A stretch of DNA of 64,000 nt from Aureibaculum flavum (GTDB taxonomy: Bacteria; Bacteroidota; Bacteroidia; Flavobacteriales; Flavobacteriaceae), in assembly GCF_016406085.1 (NCBI RefSeq), contig NZ_JAEHFJ010000012.1, forward strand, positions 1 to 64,000, given 5' to 3'. Shown here one piece after another: positions 26,401 through 35,504 of this stretch. Below the pieces are notes generated by a model that worked only from the letters and a program-made list of their open reading frames with translations, made no database searches and was not told the DNA's origin. How positions within the stretch are numbered: position 1 is the first letter of the stretch; every line of letters starts with the position of its first letter. Position numbers and translations under genes: made by a program.

Positions 26401-26672
26401 GTCATAATAAAACAACTATTGGTGGTTATATGACTGAAGATATGACACAAGGTTTTGGGCCCGAAGAGTTCACTTTAAAAAATGCTATTAAAGGAACATA
26501 TTATGTAAAAATTAAATATTTTGGAGATAGATACCAAAAGGTTGAAAACCCTACATTTATGAAAGTTACAATTTATAAAAAGTTCGGATCAGAAAAGGAA
26601 ACAAAGGAGACTCAAATTATAAGGCTTACTAAAAACGATGAAGAAGAAATAATTGCTAAGTTAACGTTTTAA
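23487..26672 (+). CDS. VIT-VWA protein with embedded TonB C-terminal domain, TPR and DUF2135-like tail
   Basis: 1061 residues with a signal peptide (GYA-Q). In order: a VIT domain (~20-150; FYNPTNSVLEGELSFPLGED, ARIYPIPAKGYKRVLLAYEQ); a von Willebrand A domain with MIDAS-like DASLS, GGTNYS and FTDGIA (~255-420); a Glu-rich linker; a TonB C-terminal domain (~619-722; EVPVYPGCEG, YARFTINRRGNVVNL, VNYTLPIVFKI); TPR-like repeats (~790-930); and a C-terminal DUF2135-like fold (DTDIDLHIIDP...EEFTLKNAIKGTYYVKIKY). VIT plus VWA is the core of inter-alpha-inhibitor heavy chains. TonB_C normally ends a protein and touches receptor TonB boxes; here it is internal. It lies downstream of the A2M-plug gene but past a terminator, so shared function is an inference. 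Confidence 0.85.
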   Translation: MKKAISLCISLFILVFGYAQRCPTLKVKNQELGLSSLDIKVDIVGNIATTTYDMLFYNPTNSVLEGELSFPLGEDHNVSRFALEVNGKLREAVVVEKELGRIAFENVVRRGVDPALLEKGSGNNYKARIYPIPAKGYKRVLLAYEQELVFHLNSHAYELPLNFKNKLDSFKLNISVFDQKYKPIIEKNGISEFEFSNWNKNYTIDIKKRNYIANKPLLIKIPLSVTTEKVMVSDNYFYIYKTLSPKKRLRKKPNFITIYWDASLSLRERNIEKEINFLQEYFAYQKNVKVQLVTFSNTILTDKPFTVKNGNWESLKKELKKVVYDGGTNYSILSSKIRNTYASLLFTDGIATLSDLELKSETPVFVINSSLKSNHAGLKRLAEVTNGSYINLQTNAISEAISKMKFEPYKFLGYESNNKTLEIYPVSPISVSNDFSISGKYSDNIKSIVLKFGYGNEVLQRVEIDVKKPIIHKIVERIWAQKKLENLMLNVKKNKHQITELGKAFSLVTKYTSLIVLEDVRDYVTYQITPPEELLEEYNKIMAQQEEKNVSPPSRNVVGDNARMMRISPNPKSIRIMNDVIELDEEIIESDEIVMNEIVEIVEDSEVIEDVPFSIIEEVPVYPGCEGSNDEKKKCFSDSITHHFSENFNGELSNNLGLPKGTYRVYARFTINRRGNVVNLLARGPHRKLEVETVRVLRLLPKMIPGKQRGRSVAVNYTLPIVFKIGSGSQGQSFTVEPYVFTPSRDVANYRKYKGDLTVKERGVKTDYLSELELATNKEQAYQIYLEQRENYLETPAYFVDVANHFKLDYNDTIYSSRILSNIAEIDFDNYELLKVFAYQLQIDKHDDMALFIFKQILNLRPEDSQSYRDLAIAYQNIGYCQEALDLFNSVITGEIYKDSHRRKFKGIETVVRNEIRYLIQKHKDDLDLSKVDKELLDSVNYDIRVVVDWNRNDTDIDLHIIDPNLEECFYSHNKTTIGGYMTEDMTQGFGPEEFTLKNAIKGTYYVKIKYFGDRYQKVENPTFMKVTIYKKFGSEKETKETQIIRLTKNDEEEIIAKLTF

Positions 26673-26744
26673 AGTTTTTTAAGAATAAACCAAAAAAGTT
26701 AAAATTTATTCAATTTTTCCATGCCCAAAACAACAATTGCGATG

Positions 26745-26752
26745 TAACTTTG
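26745..26752 (+). promoter_or_regulatory. -7 promoter box before the small membrane protein
   Basis: TAACTTTG fits TAnnTTTG and ends 22 bases before the ATG at 26774. Confidence 0.5.
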
Positions 26753-26773
26753 TAAGAGCAATTTTTTCGAACT

Positions 26774-26923
26774 ATGGGAATGTCAAACTTTTGGTTCTAT
26801 TTTATAATGGTGGTGGTAATTCTCCATTTTGTGATAGGCTTCGGATATTTAATTTATAAACTATCACCTAGAAAGAGTGATAAGAAAAAAAATGAATCTG
26901 AAGAAGATAATAATGCACCCTGA
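26774..26923 (+). CDS. Small single-helix membrane protein
   Basis: 49 residues beginning MGMSNFWFYFIM; a second ATG lies at 26780. One hydrophobic helix (about residues 5-30) is followed by a Lys-rich then Asp/Glu-rich tail (SDKKKNESEEDNNAP). A promoter box stands at the right distance and the composition is that of a real membrane protein, so I believe it is expressed. Function unknown; it lies 173 bases before ppc in the same direction. Confidence 0.55.
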   Translation: MGMSNFWFYFIMVVVILHFVIGFGYLIYKLSPRKSDKKKNESEEDNNAP

Positions 26924-27096
26924 ATTTTTTTTATAAACCTACAATAGTTATATTATAGATTACTTTGTTATTATTCATTAACACAATGATAAAGCAATTT
27001 CAATTTCAAAAAATTAAATATATCATAAAAATTAAAAGAAGCCATCTACAATCACTTTGGCATTCGTATTTTTACCAAAATATTATAACATAATAT

Positions 27097-29679
27097 ATGT
27101 CTGTACAACCAAGATTACAACGATTCAATCAAAACGTATTGTCTAAATATCAAATTTACAATAGTATTTTTATGACATTGCCGTTTGATTCTATTACTAA
27201 GACGGGCGTTTTATTGCCCTTATTTCATGAAACCTGTAAAAACGGTTTTAAAAACGGTGAGAATCCCACTACAATTGTTGATACTTTTTTTAACAAATAT
27301 CAAGCGAGACGAAATAAAGAAAGTCAAATTAATTTGTTATTTCGTTTTATTCAATATATCGAAAGACAGGTAGTATTGTTTGATGCCATCGAAGATGCGG
27401 CTTTTCCAGTTGTTCATAATATGGATGGTATTGGAACATTGCGAAATTTGAAAGAAAATGCCAGAGCAGAGAGTCAATTGGAGCAGTTGAGACAGTATTT
27501 AGAAGAGTTTAAGGTTCGTATCGTTTTAACAGCACATCCAACTCAGTTTTATCCTGGTAGTGTGTTGGGAATCATTACCGATTTAACAAAAGCTATAAAG
27601 GAAACTGACTTAACAGCCATTACCGATTTATTAGCTCAATTAGGTAAAACTGCTTTTTATAAAAAGAAAAAACCTACTCCTTATGACGAGGCTGTAAGTT
27701 TAATATGGTATTTAGAAAACGTGTTTTATTATTCTTTCGGTTCTATTTTCGACTATATTCAACAAAACATTTTTGAAAATAAAGATATTGATAACAACAT
27801 CATTAATGTTGGTTTCTGGCCAGGAGGCGATAGAGACGGAAACCCTTTTGTAACCCCTGAAATTACAAGAAAAGTTGCAAACAGATTAAGAGAAACAATA
27901 CTTAAAAATTATTATAGAGATATACGAAGAATAAAAAGAAAATTAACCTTTAATGGACTAGAGGAGCGTCTAGGAAAACTAGAGCGTCAATTATATAACA
28001 GTTTTGTTGAAGAAGGAGCCTCTCCGCAAATAAGTTTAGAAGCCTTTGTAGCGGAATTAAAAGATATTAAAACTCTAGTTGTTGAAGAACATCAATCATT
28101 GTACTTAAATGAAATAAACAGTTTGTTGAATAAAATAAAACTGTTTGGGTATCATTTTGCCATTTTAGATATTAGGCAGGATAGTCGTGTGCACGAAGGT
28201 GTTTTTAATACGTTAGTTGAAGGTTTAATCGCATCTAATAGTACTATTTTTCCTAAGGATTATTTTGAACTGACAGCAAAAGAGCAAGTGAAACTTTTAT
28301 CTGAAGTAAAAGGTAGTGTTGATGTATCGGAATTAAAAGATGAAGAATTATTAAAGTCTTTTGAAACCATAAAAACGGTAAAGGAAATTCAACAGAATAA
28401 TGGAGAACGAGCTGTGCATAGGTATATTATCAGTAATACACAGAGTACATTACATGTTATGCAATTGTTTGCAATGTTAAAATTGGCGGCATTTGGTGAT
28501 GATGTAACGCTTGATATTGGTCCATTATTTGAAACGGTACCTGATTTGGAAATTGCCCATGAGGTTATGGAAGAATTGTATACCAATCCAGCATATGCTA
28601 AACATTTAAAAGAGCGTAAAAACAAACAATTGATTATGCTCGGTTTTTCTGATGGAACCAAAGATGGTGGTTATTTAATGGCCAACTGGGCTATTTTTAA
28701 AGCCAAAGAACGTTTAACAGAAGTTTCTAGGAAATATAATATTGATGTTATTTTCTTTGATGGTAGAGGTGGGCCACCAGCTAGAGGTGGAGGTAAAACA
28801 CATCAGTTTTATGCATCACTCGGACCAACAATTGAAGCCAAACAAGTACAATTAACTATTCAAGGGCAGACCATTAGTTCTAATTTTGGAACTTTAGATT
28901 CGTCGCAATACAATTTAGAGCAATTAATTAGTTCTGGTATTTACAACAAATTGGAAACCAATTTGGCTATGACAGAAGAGGATAGAGTAGTGATGGAAGA
29001 AATGGCAAACATCAGTTATAAAAAATATGTTGATTTTAAGAATCACCCTATGTTTGTACCCTATTTAGAACGTATGAGTACGCTTAAATACTATGCAAAA
29101 ACAAATATTGGTAGTAGACCGAGTAAAAGAGGAAAATCGGACACGTTAAAATTTGAAGATTTAAGAGCCATTCCTTTTGTAGGTTCATGGAGTCAGTTAA
29201 AACAAAATGTTCCAGGTTTTTACGGTGTAGGAACTGCTATTAAACAATATGAAGACAGAGGTGAGTTTGATAAGGTAGAAGCCTTGTACAAAAATTCAAA
29301 ATTCTTTAAAACATTAGTAGAAAATAGTATGATGTCCTTGTCAAAATCCTTTTTTGATTTGACAAAGTATATGTCAGAAGATGCTGAGTTTGGACCTTTT
29401 TGGGATATCATTCATGAAGAATATCAAACTTCTAAAAGATTATTGTTAAAACTTACAGGTTCAAAGGCGTTAATGGATAATCAGCCTGCTGGTAAAGCTT
29501 CTATTGATATTCGAGAATCTATTGTATTACCATTATTGACCATACAACAATATGCTTTAAAAAAGATTCAAGAATTAGAAAAAGAAGATCCAAAAGATAA
29601 GGAGAAGATTAAGGTTTATGAAAAACTGGTAACACGTTCTTTATTTGGAAATATTAATGCGGCTAGGAATTCGGCATAA
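27097..29679 (+). CDS. ppc: Phosphoenolpyruvate carboxylase
   Basis: 860 residues, the normal family length. All active-site signatures are present: VLTAHPTQ (catalytic His), GFWPGGDRDGNPFVT, LGFSDGTKDGGYLMANW, and FFDGRGGPPARGGGKTHQF. The enzyme makes oxaloacetate from phosphoenolpyruvate and bicarbonate to refill the citric acid cycle. Cytoplasmic. It stands alone, with its own terminator downstream. Confidence 0.96.
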   Translation: MSVQPRLQRFNQNVLSKYQIYNSIFMTLPFDSITKTGVLLPLFHETCKNGFKNGENPTTIVDTFFNKYQARRNKESQINLLFRFIQYIERQVVLFDAIEDAAFPVVHNMDGIGTLRNLKENARAESQLEQLRQYLEEFKVRIVLTAHPTQFYPGSVLGIITDLTKAIKETDLTAITDLLAQLGKTAFYKKKKPTPYDEAVSLIWYLENVFYYSFGSIFDYIQQNIFENKDIDNNIINVGFWPGGDRDGNPFVTPEITRKVANRLRETILKNYYRDIRRIKRKLTFNGLEERLGKLERQLYNSFVEEGASPQISLEAFVAELKDIKTLVVEEHQSLYLNEINSLLNKIKLFGYHFAILDIRQDSRVHEGVFNTLVEGLIASNSTIFPKDYFELTAKEQVKLLSEVKGSVDVSELKDEELLKSFETIKTVKEIQQNNGERAVHRYIISNTQSTLHVMQLFAMLKLAAFGDDVTLDIGPLFETVPDLEIAHEVMEELYTNPAYAKHLKERKNKQLIMLGFSDGTKDGGYLMANWAIFKAKERLTEVSRKYNIDVIFFDGRGGPPARGGGKTHQFYASLGPTIEAKQVQLTIQGQTISSNFGTLDSSQYNLEQLISSGIYNKLETNLAMTEEDRVVMEEMANISYKKYVDFKNHPMFVPYLERMSTLKYYAKTNIGSRPSKRGKSDTLKFEDLRAIPFVGSWSQLKQNVPGFYGVGTAIKQYEDRGEFDKVEALYKNSKFFKTLVENSMMSLSKSFFDLTKYMSEDAEFGPFWDIIHEEYQTSKRLLLKLTGSKALMDNQPAGKASIDIRESIVLPLLTIQQYALKKIQELEKEDPKDKEKIKVYEKLVTRSLFGNINAARNSA

Positions 29680-29710
29680 TAGTATTTCTTCATTTATAAC
29701 CATAAAATTT

Positions 29711-29746
29711 AAGACCACACAAGTTTTCTAAACTTGTGTGGTCTTT
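29711..29746. terminator. Bidirectional terminator between ppc and the EamA gene
   Basis: AAGACCACACAAGTTT / AAACTTGTGTGGTCTT, a perfect 16-bp stem with a three-base loop, between two convergent genes. Confidence 0.95.
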
Positions 29747-29773
29747 ACAGTTTGTTTAATGTGAATAAAAGTT

Positions 29774-30676
29774 TTATTTCGTGCTTTTGACCTTTACTAT
29801 TTTTTTATGGAATACCCGTAAGCCAATTGGAGTGGGATAAAAGGTAATCCAAATACCAAAGAGGAGCACTAATCCTCCTAGAACCATTTGAAGAGTTATT
29901 TCCTCATTTAAAAACAACCATGCCAATATAGAGGCTAGAATAGCTTGTCCTAATAAACTTACAGATACTCGAGTGGCACGCATATTTTGAGTAGCATAAC
30001 TAATAAGTAACCATGCTAATAGTTGACAAATAATGGCCATGGCAATAAGAATTAACCAGCTGGTGTTAGAAAATCCAATGACAGGTTCGTTCATAAAGAA
30101 ACTAACTATGCCTAAATAAATTGCAGCTGAAGTAATACTTATGGTCATAAAACGCCATATGTCTATTTGATTTAATACATTTTTACTAATAAGCATGTAA
30201 AAGGCATATAATACCCCTGAAAGTACGCCAAAAGCAAAAGCACGATCAAAATCTAAATTTCTAAATACATGAATGCCAACTAATAGTATCATACCTATTA
30301 TGGCAACAACAGTACCTATCCAAAAATTTCTTTTAGGTTTATCTTTTAAGAAGAAGAACGCTCCAATACCTACCCAAACAGGAGATAGGTTCGTAAGCAA
30401 AGAAGCCTGTGTAGCCGTTGAATCTATAATAGAAATATTCCAAACTGTAACATCTGAAGCGAAGATAACACCGCAAAGAACACTCAGCAGGGTTACTTTT
30501 AACGAAGGGAATTTAAATTTTTTAAATAGCAAAACATATGGTATAATTAAAACGCACGAAAATGCCATTCGGTAGAAGGCTGAAACTACTCCAGATACCA
30601 AACTTAATTTTACTAATACAGGGAAAATACTGATACAGATTATCCCTATTGCTAATGCTATTCTTGGTGTATTCAT
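29774..30676 (-). CDS. EamA/DMT-family transporter
   Basis: 300 residues with ten predicted membrane helices arranged as two EamA repeats (about 5-140 and 150-280), and a basic C-terminus (KKIVKVKSTK). DMT proteins export or import small metabolites such as amino acids; the substrate cannot be told. Convergent with ppc. Confidence 0.85.
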   Translation of the reverse strand: MNTPRIALAIGIICISIFPVLVKLSLVSGVVSAFYRMAFSCVLIIPYVLLFKKFKFPSLKVTLLSVLCGVIFASDVTVWNISIIDSTATQASLLTNLSPVWVGIGAFFFLKDKPKRNFWIGTVVAIIGMILLVGIHVFRNLDFDRAFAFGVLSGVLYAFYMLISKNVLNQIDIWRFMTISITSAAIYLGIVSFFMNEPVIGFSNTSWLILIAMAIICQLLAWLLISYATQNMRATRVSVSLLGQAILASILAWLFLNEEITLQMVLGGLVLLFGIWITFYPTPIGLRVFHKKIVKVKSTK

Positions 30677-30807
30677 AAGAAATGAAAAGATGCAAAAGTA
30701 GTATAATTTGTAAAATGGAAACTAAAAAAATAATTAATTAGAAGAGAAGATTTCTAAGCCCTCAAAACCCCGATAGTTCAAGGTGAAAAACAGTGAGGTC
30801 TAATTAT

Positions 30808-32931
30808 TTATTTGTGTAATTTCAATTGAATTCTTTTTCTAGGCACATCTACTTCCAGAACTTTTACGATAATTTGTTGATGTAAACTTACATGTTCGCT
30901 GACATCTTTTACAAAGGAGTCAGATAAGTTAGAAACATGGATAAGTCCACTTTCTTTGATGCCAATATCTACAAAACAGCCAAAATTGGTAATGTTATTG
31001 ACAATTCCAGGTAATAACTGCCCTTCTTTTACGTCAGTGATGGTTTTAATATTCTGATTAAACGTGAATACTTTAGCTTTTTCACGAGGGTCTAATCCTG
31101 GTTTTTCTAATTCTGAAACAATATCCGTTAGCGTGGGTAATCCTATAGTTTGGTTAACGTATTTTTTAAGATCAATTTTCTTCAAAAGATCAGAATTTCC
31201 AATTAAATCTTCTACATCCTTTTTTACATCGTTGGCCATGTTTTTTACAATAGCATAACTTTCTGGATGTACAGCAGAATCGTCTAACGAGTTTTTAGCG
31301 TTTTTAATTCGTAAAAACCCAGCCCCTTGCTCAAATGCTTTATCCCCCAAACGGGCAACTTTTTTTATTTGACTTCTTGAGGTAAATGCACCATTTTCTT
31401 CTCGATATGTCACTATGTTTTCTGCCAATTTAGGACCGATACCAGAAACATAACTCAATAATGATTCACTGGCTGTATTAATGTTTACACCAATAGTGTT
31501 TACACAGCTCTCCACCACAGTATCTAAGCTTTGTTGCAATTTTGATTGATCAACATCGTGTTGGTATTGCCCTACACCAATAGATTTAGCATCAATTTTT
31601 ACCAATTCAGCTAAAGGATCAGATAACCTTCTGCCAATAGAAACGGCACCACGTACGGTAACATCATAATTAGGAAATTCATCTCTGGCAATTTTAGATG
31701 CTGAATATATTGAGGCACCAGCTTCGCTTACCACAAATACTTCTATGTCTTTATTAAATCGTATTTTTCTGATGAGGTGTTCTGTTTCTCGAGATGCAGT
31801 TCCATTACCAATAGCAATGGCTTCAATTTTATAAGCATCTACCAAAGAACTTATCTTTTTAATGGCTCCTATGTTGTCATTTTGTGGAGCATGTGGATAA
31901 ATGGTCTCATTATGTGCCAATCCGCCTTGTGCGTTAAGGCAAACCACTTTACAGCCAGATCTAAACCCCGGATCAATAGCCAATATATTTTTTTCACCTA
32001 AAGGAGCACCCAACAGTAATTGTTTGAGGTTTTTAGCAAAAACGAGAATGGCACTCTCATCCGCTTTTTCTTTAGATAAACTTAATATTTCATTAGATAG
32101 AGCAGGAAACAATAAGCGTTTATACGCATCTTGAATTGCGATTATAATTTGATTGGCAGCTTCTCCATTAGAACGGACAACACGGTTTTCGATATTGTAT
32201 AAAGCCTTATCATTATCAATCTCTATTTTTACACGAATAAAACCTTCATTTTCAGCTCTTAAAATTGCTAATAAACGGTGTGATGGACATCTGCTTAAAC
32301 TTTCTGACCAATCGAAATAATCTCTAAATTTTTGAGCTTTTTCATCTTCTTTTTTACTTCCAATAACCTTTGTTGTAATTTGGGAAAATCGCTCTAATTG
32401 TTTACGGATACTATTTCTGATGTCAGTACGTTCATTAATCCACTCGGAAATGATATGTCTAGCACCTTCTAAACCCTCTTCAACTGATGTTATTTCATTA
32501 TTTAGGTATTTATATGCAATTGAATCTAGATCATGAGTGTTCTGACTCATTATAATCTTTGCCAACGGTTCTAAGCCATTTTTTCGAGCTGTTTCAGCCT
32601 TAGTTTTACGTTTCTTCTTATAGGGTAAATAAAGATCTTCTAGTGTGGTTAAGTCGGTGGTTGCTTCAATTTTCTGTTTGAGTTCAGTAGTTAAAACACC
32701 TTGTTCTTCCAATGACTTTAGAATAGAAAGTTTACGTTTTGCTAATGTTTCAAATTGTTCTTTGTATTTGACAATATCACCAATTTGAACTTCATCTAAG
32801 TTCCCCGTTGCTTCTTTACGATACCGAGATATAAACGGAATGGTACAATCTTGATTTAATAATTCAATAGTGTTTTGTATTCCTCTATCGGGAAGGTTGG
32901 TAAAAGATCTTATGTAGTTGAGTAATTGCAT
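30808..32931 (-). CDS. tex: Tex-family RNA-binding transcription accessory protein
   Basis: 707 residues, typical Tex length. N-terminal helical region with FISRYRKEATGNLDE and LEDLYLPYKKKRKTKAETAR, central YqgF/RNase H-like domain (AIDPGFRSGCKVVCLN), helix-hairpin-helix (LLSYVSGIGPKLAENIVTYR) and C-terminal S1 domain (GIVNNITNFGCFVDIGIKESGLIHVS). Tex binds nucleic acid and aids transcription and stress fitness. Monocistronic by position. Confidence 0.95.
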   Translation of the reverse strand: MQLLNYIRSFTNLPDRGIQNTIELLNQDCTIPFISRYRKEATGNLDEVQIGDIVKYKEQFETLAKRKLSILKSLEEQGVLTTELKQKIEATTDLTTLEDLYLPYKKKRKTKAETARKNGLEPLAKIIMSQNTHDLDSIAYKYLNNEITSVEEGLEGARHIISEWINERTDIRNSIRKQLERFSQITTKVIGSKKEDEKAQKFRDYFDWSESLSRCPSHRLLAILRAENEGFIRVKIEIDNDKALYNIENRVVRSNGEAANQIIIAIQDAYKRLLFPALSNEILSLSKEKADESAILVFAKNLKQLLLGAPLGEKNILAIDPGFRSGCKVVCLNAQGGLAHNETIYPHAPQNDNIGAIKKISSLVDAYKIEAIAIGNGTASRETEHLIRKIRFNKDIEVFVVSEAGASIYSASKIARDEFPNYDVTVRGAVSIGRRLSDPLAELVKIDAKSIGVGQYQHDVDQSKLQQSLDTVVESCVNTIGVNINTASESLLSYVSGIGPKLAENIVTYREENGAFTSRSQIKKVARLGDKAFEQGAGFLRIKNAKNSLDDSAVHPESYAIVKNMANDVKKDVEDLIGNSDLLKKIDLKKYVNQTIGLPTLTDIVSELEKPGLDPREKAKVFTFNQNIKTITDVKEGQLLPGIVNNITNFGCFVDIGIKESGLIHVSNLSDSFVKDVSEHVSLHQQIIVKVLEVDVPRKRIQLKLHK

Positions 32932-32991
32932 TGCTTAAATTGAAGATGCAATATAAAAACTATCTCGCAGAAATATAGATTAAAATAGAAG

Positions 32992-33150
32992 TTATGCTAC
33001 CTTTTTATGTAAATCAAAACAAGGACATTTTTTACAACGTTTTTGTTCGCCTTTTTTGAATTTTTTACAGCAATCACTTTTTACTTTATCAGGTATAAGA
33101 CCCAATTTCTGTAACTTTTTAATTGCTTTTTTTTTCTTTTTTTTACCCAA
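32992..33150 (-). CDS. Small Lys/Cys-rich protein, TTG start
   Basis: 52 codons from TTG at 33150: a run of eight Lys, then KKLQKLGLIPDKVKSDCCKK, and a CKKCPCFDLH end. The CC and C-x2-C-x-C cysteines look like a metal-binding knuckle. The only nearby start is TTG. Similar very short basic Cys proteins occur in flavobacteria, but I cannot name a family. Two facing genes leave this 300-base gap otherwise empty, and the frame ends properly before tex. Confidence 0.5.
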   Translation of the reverse strand: MGKKKKKKAIKKLQKLGLIPDKVKSDCCKKFKKGEQKRCKKCPCFDLHKKVA

Positions 33151-33233
33151 AATTATTCAGATCATAAAATAACACTACAAATATAGTTATTTTTATTAAA
33201 TCTAAATAAGTACAATAATGTAGAATTGAAAAA

Positions 33234-34685
33234 TTAATCCTTGAACAAGGCTAACGTGTATTCTTCTTTTGGCCAAGGAGAGTAATTCCCCAGAATATAA
33301 TAATCTTTAAACCTGAAAAGTGACTTCCCTTTTGATGACAAGTTATTTTCATCTTCATAATCTTTTATTTTGTCAAAGGCATTTTTTTCTATTTCACCTT
33401 TTATGTGATTAAAATTATCATCAAAAAGCCCTTTAAACTGTATGGATTTAGTTCGAGAATAAGAATTGTACGCAAACATAGCTGGGTTAAAAAAAACAGT
33501 AACTGCACCAAATGTAGCCATTGGTAGCCGCATACCCATCGGCATCATCATCATGCCACCGCCTGAGCTAACTTCTTTCTTACCACCGATAGAAATTTCA
33601 TATGTATCGTTATGTTTAAAAACAGAAATACCAATATTACCATTGGTTATTTTTCTTAGAAATTTTCTCGTTTTTTCGAGTTCTCTGTAACTATCAAATT
33701 CCCCTCCAACCTGAATTATGGGTGTGTTTTTAAAAGATATAACCTCATCAACAGTAGTATTGTATTCTTTTATTAAATTACCTGTTTCAAAATTATAAAT
33801 AGAAAAATTAAATTTTTTCTTAGTAGCGGCTACCATATAAATGTTGTCACCATTAATGAAGGTGTTGGTTTCTTTTAAATGAGTCTCTTTAAATGGTTTG
33901 TCAAATTCAATAACTTGGTAAGCAAACGAATCTAAGCTTAATGTTACAACTTTTGTGAAATCTTCATTTTCATCAAATGAGAATATAATTTCCGAACCTC
34001 GTTTATACATTTTTGTTTTTTCAGAGGTAATTTCAATTGCATTTGGATTTATTTCTTCAATTTTATTTATATCCACTAATTTTTTTAAGCCATAACTACC
34101 GTCGGCAGATATTGTCAAAAGGTTATAGAGTGATTCTTTTTCCTCGAAATCTTGTGATAAATCGATTTCTTTTTTTACAAAATGAGAACCTTTTTCGAAG
34201 ACATAAACGTTCAATTTTGAAGTACGTCTGACAATAGTTAAGATGTAGAATTTATTATTGTATTCAACAGTTTGAATAAACTTTTCGTCTTTTAATTCTA
34301 AAGGTATTTCAGCTACATTAGAATTGTCGTTTTCATAAGAAAATAATAAGGAAGCAAATTTATCTCTTCTCTTATTGGTCATGAAAATTGTATAATTCCC
34401 GTTATAGATGCTACTGCCAATAATTGTTTTATATTTTCGACTCCGTTTGTCGGAAACTATTTCATCAATTATTTTAAAATTACTATCAAATAAATAACCA
34501 TATGCTTGCTTGGCATCTGTAATAAATAGTGAAGTTTCTTGATTTTGTTCATTTACTATTGGAATGACTTCTTTAATATGTGCTTTTGAAGTTTTTAAAT
34601 AATTATTAAATGTTATTATTTCTTCTTGAGCAAATGAAGAAAAACTTATAGTTAAGGCATAAATAAAAAGTATTACTTTTTTCAT
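33234..34685 (-). CDS. Secreted protein of unknown function with Met-rich loop
   Basis: 483 residues with a signal peptide (FIYALTISFSSFAQ). The body shows beta-propeller-like spacing (repeated ...YGYLF..., ...YIL..., ...YMVAAT...), but I cannot assign a fold. Around residues 376-390 is a Gly/Met-rich segment SGGGMMMMPMGMRLPMA, possibly a membrane-touching or metal-binding loop. It lies 12 bases downstream of the NlpE-META lipoprotein gene, in the same direction. Confidence 0.6.
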   Translation of the reverse strand: MKKVILFIYALTISFSSFAQEEIITFNNYLKTSKAHIKEVIPIVNEQNQETSLFITDAKQAYGYLFDSNFKIIDEIVSDKRSRKYKTIIGSSIYNGNYTIFMTNKRRDKFASLLFSYENDNSNVAEIPLELKDEKFIQTVEYNNKFYILTIVRRTSKLNVYVFEKGSHFVKKEIDLSQDFEEKESLYNLLTISADGSYGLKKLVDINKIEEINPNAIEITSEKTKMYKRGSEIIFSFDENEDFTKVVTLSLDSFAYQVIEFDKPFKETHLKETNTFINGDNIYMVAATKKKFNFSIYNFETGNLIKEYNTTVDEVISFKNTPIIQVGGEFDSYRELEKTRKFLRKITNGNIGISVFKHNDTYEISIGGKKEVSSGGGMMMMPMGMRLPMATFGAVTVFFNPAMFAYNSYSRTKSIQFKGLFDDNFNHIKGEIEKNAFDKIKDYEDENNLSSKGKSLFRFKDYYILGNYSPWPKEEYTLALFKD

Positions 34686-34697
34686 AAACAGTTCATT

Positions 34698-35495
34698 CTA
34701 ATAAAAATAGGCCACTTTAAATTTTGCTAACGGAGCCATTTTCGCTTTGTTCAAAGTCATCGTTTCTCCATTAAGCGAATAATTATCAGCAGTATTTAGT
34801 ACTTCTAAAAACTGTTTTTCAGTTTCCATATTTGGACAATACATTTTGGTGGCTCCTAGTTGTGAAAAAACAATTTGATTCCCTTCTTTAAGTTCGAAAG
34901 TCCCAAAAAAGCGATTACAACCCGCATTACCATAAATTTTGTTTTCTTCTTCAGGCCTTAAAATTAAATAAGGTTGTTTACCTTTTTTCTTGTCAAAGTC
35001 TACTTTTTGGCCATTCAGTTCAACCAATTTCCAATGTCTGTCTGTAAGTTGTGAATTTTGTTTGTTGAAAATATAATATTGAGCTAATCCCGAAGCGTCG
35101 GGATCTGTAATTTTATTACCGTTTTCATCTAATTTCCAAATCCTATTTTCACCAACAAAATACTGTTCTGTTTTTTGATTTTTCAATGTGATTATTTGCC
35201 CTGATGTACTCCAAGAAAAAGAACCTTTGTCTTCAAAAACAGTATCTTTTTTACCTAAGTATTTTGATTTTTTAACAAAAGTTAAGTCATTATTTAATTT
35301 AAGAACGGTTTGAATCCCTTCACAATCAGCACATGGTAATGTAGCTTGATAGGTGCCATTCCAATCTAAGGAATTCATACTACTATGCATATCAATAACT
35401 GTTTCTTCTACTTTTTCTTCACTTATTTTTTTCTTTGTACTGCACGCAGACAAAATAATTGCAAGTGTAATTAGAGTTAACTTTATCGTTTTCAT
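34698..35495 (-). CDS. NlpE-like and META domain lipoprotein
   Basis: 265 residues from ATG 35495 (two codons more if 35501 is used). The signal peptide ends at the lipobox LSAC. Residues ~45-140 match the NlpE N-terminal domain (GTYQATLPCADCEGIQT, with its Cys pair); ~160-262 match META/HslJ (HWKLVELNGQKV, GNAGCNRFFGTF, FSQLGATKMYCPN). NlpE-type lipoproteins sense envelope or copper stress; META domains are stress-related periplasmic folds. It lies three bases after metG, so it may ride on that transcript. Confidence 0.85.
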   Translation of the reverse strand: MKTIKLTLITLAIILSACSTKKKISEEKVEETVIDMHSSMNSLDWNGTYQATLPCADCEGIQTVLKLNNDLTFVKKSKYLGKKDTVFEDKGSFSWSTSGQIITLKNQKTEQYFVGENRIWKLDENGNKITDPDASGLAQYYIFNKQNSQLTDRHWKLVELNGQKVDFDKKKGKQPYLILRPEEENKIYGNAGCNRFFGTFELKEGNQIVFSQLGATKMYCPNMETEKQFLEVLNTADNYSLNGETMTLNKAKMAPLAKFKVAYFY

Positions 35496-35504
35496 AATCA
35501 TTAT

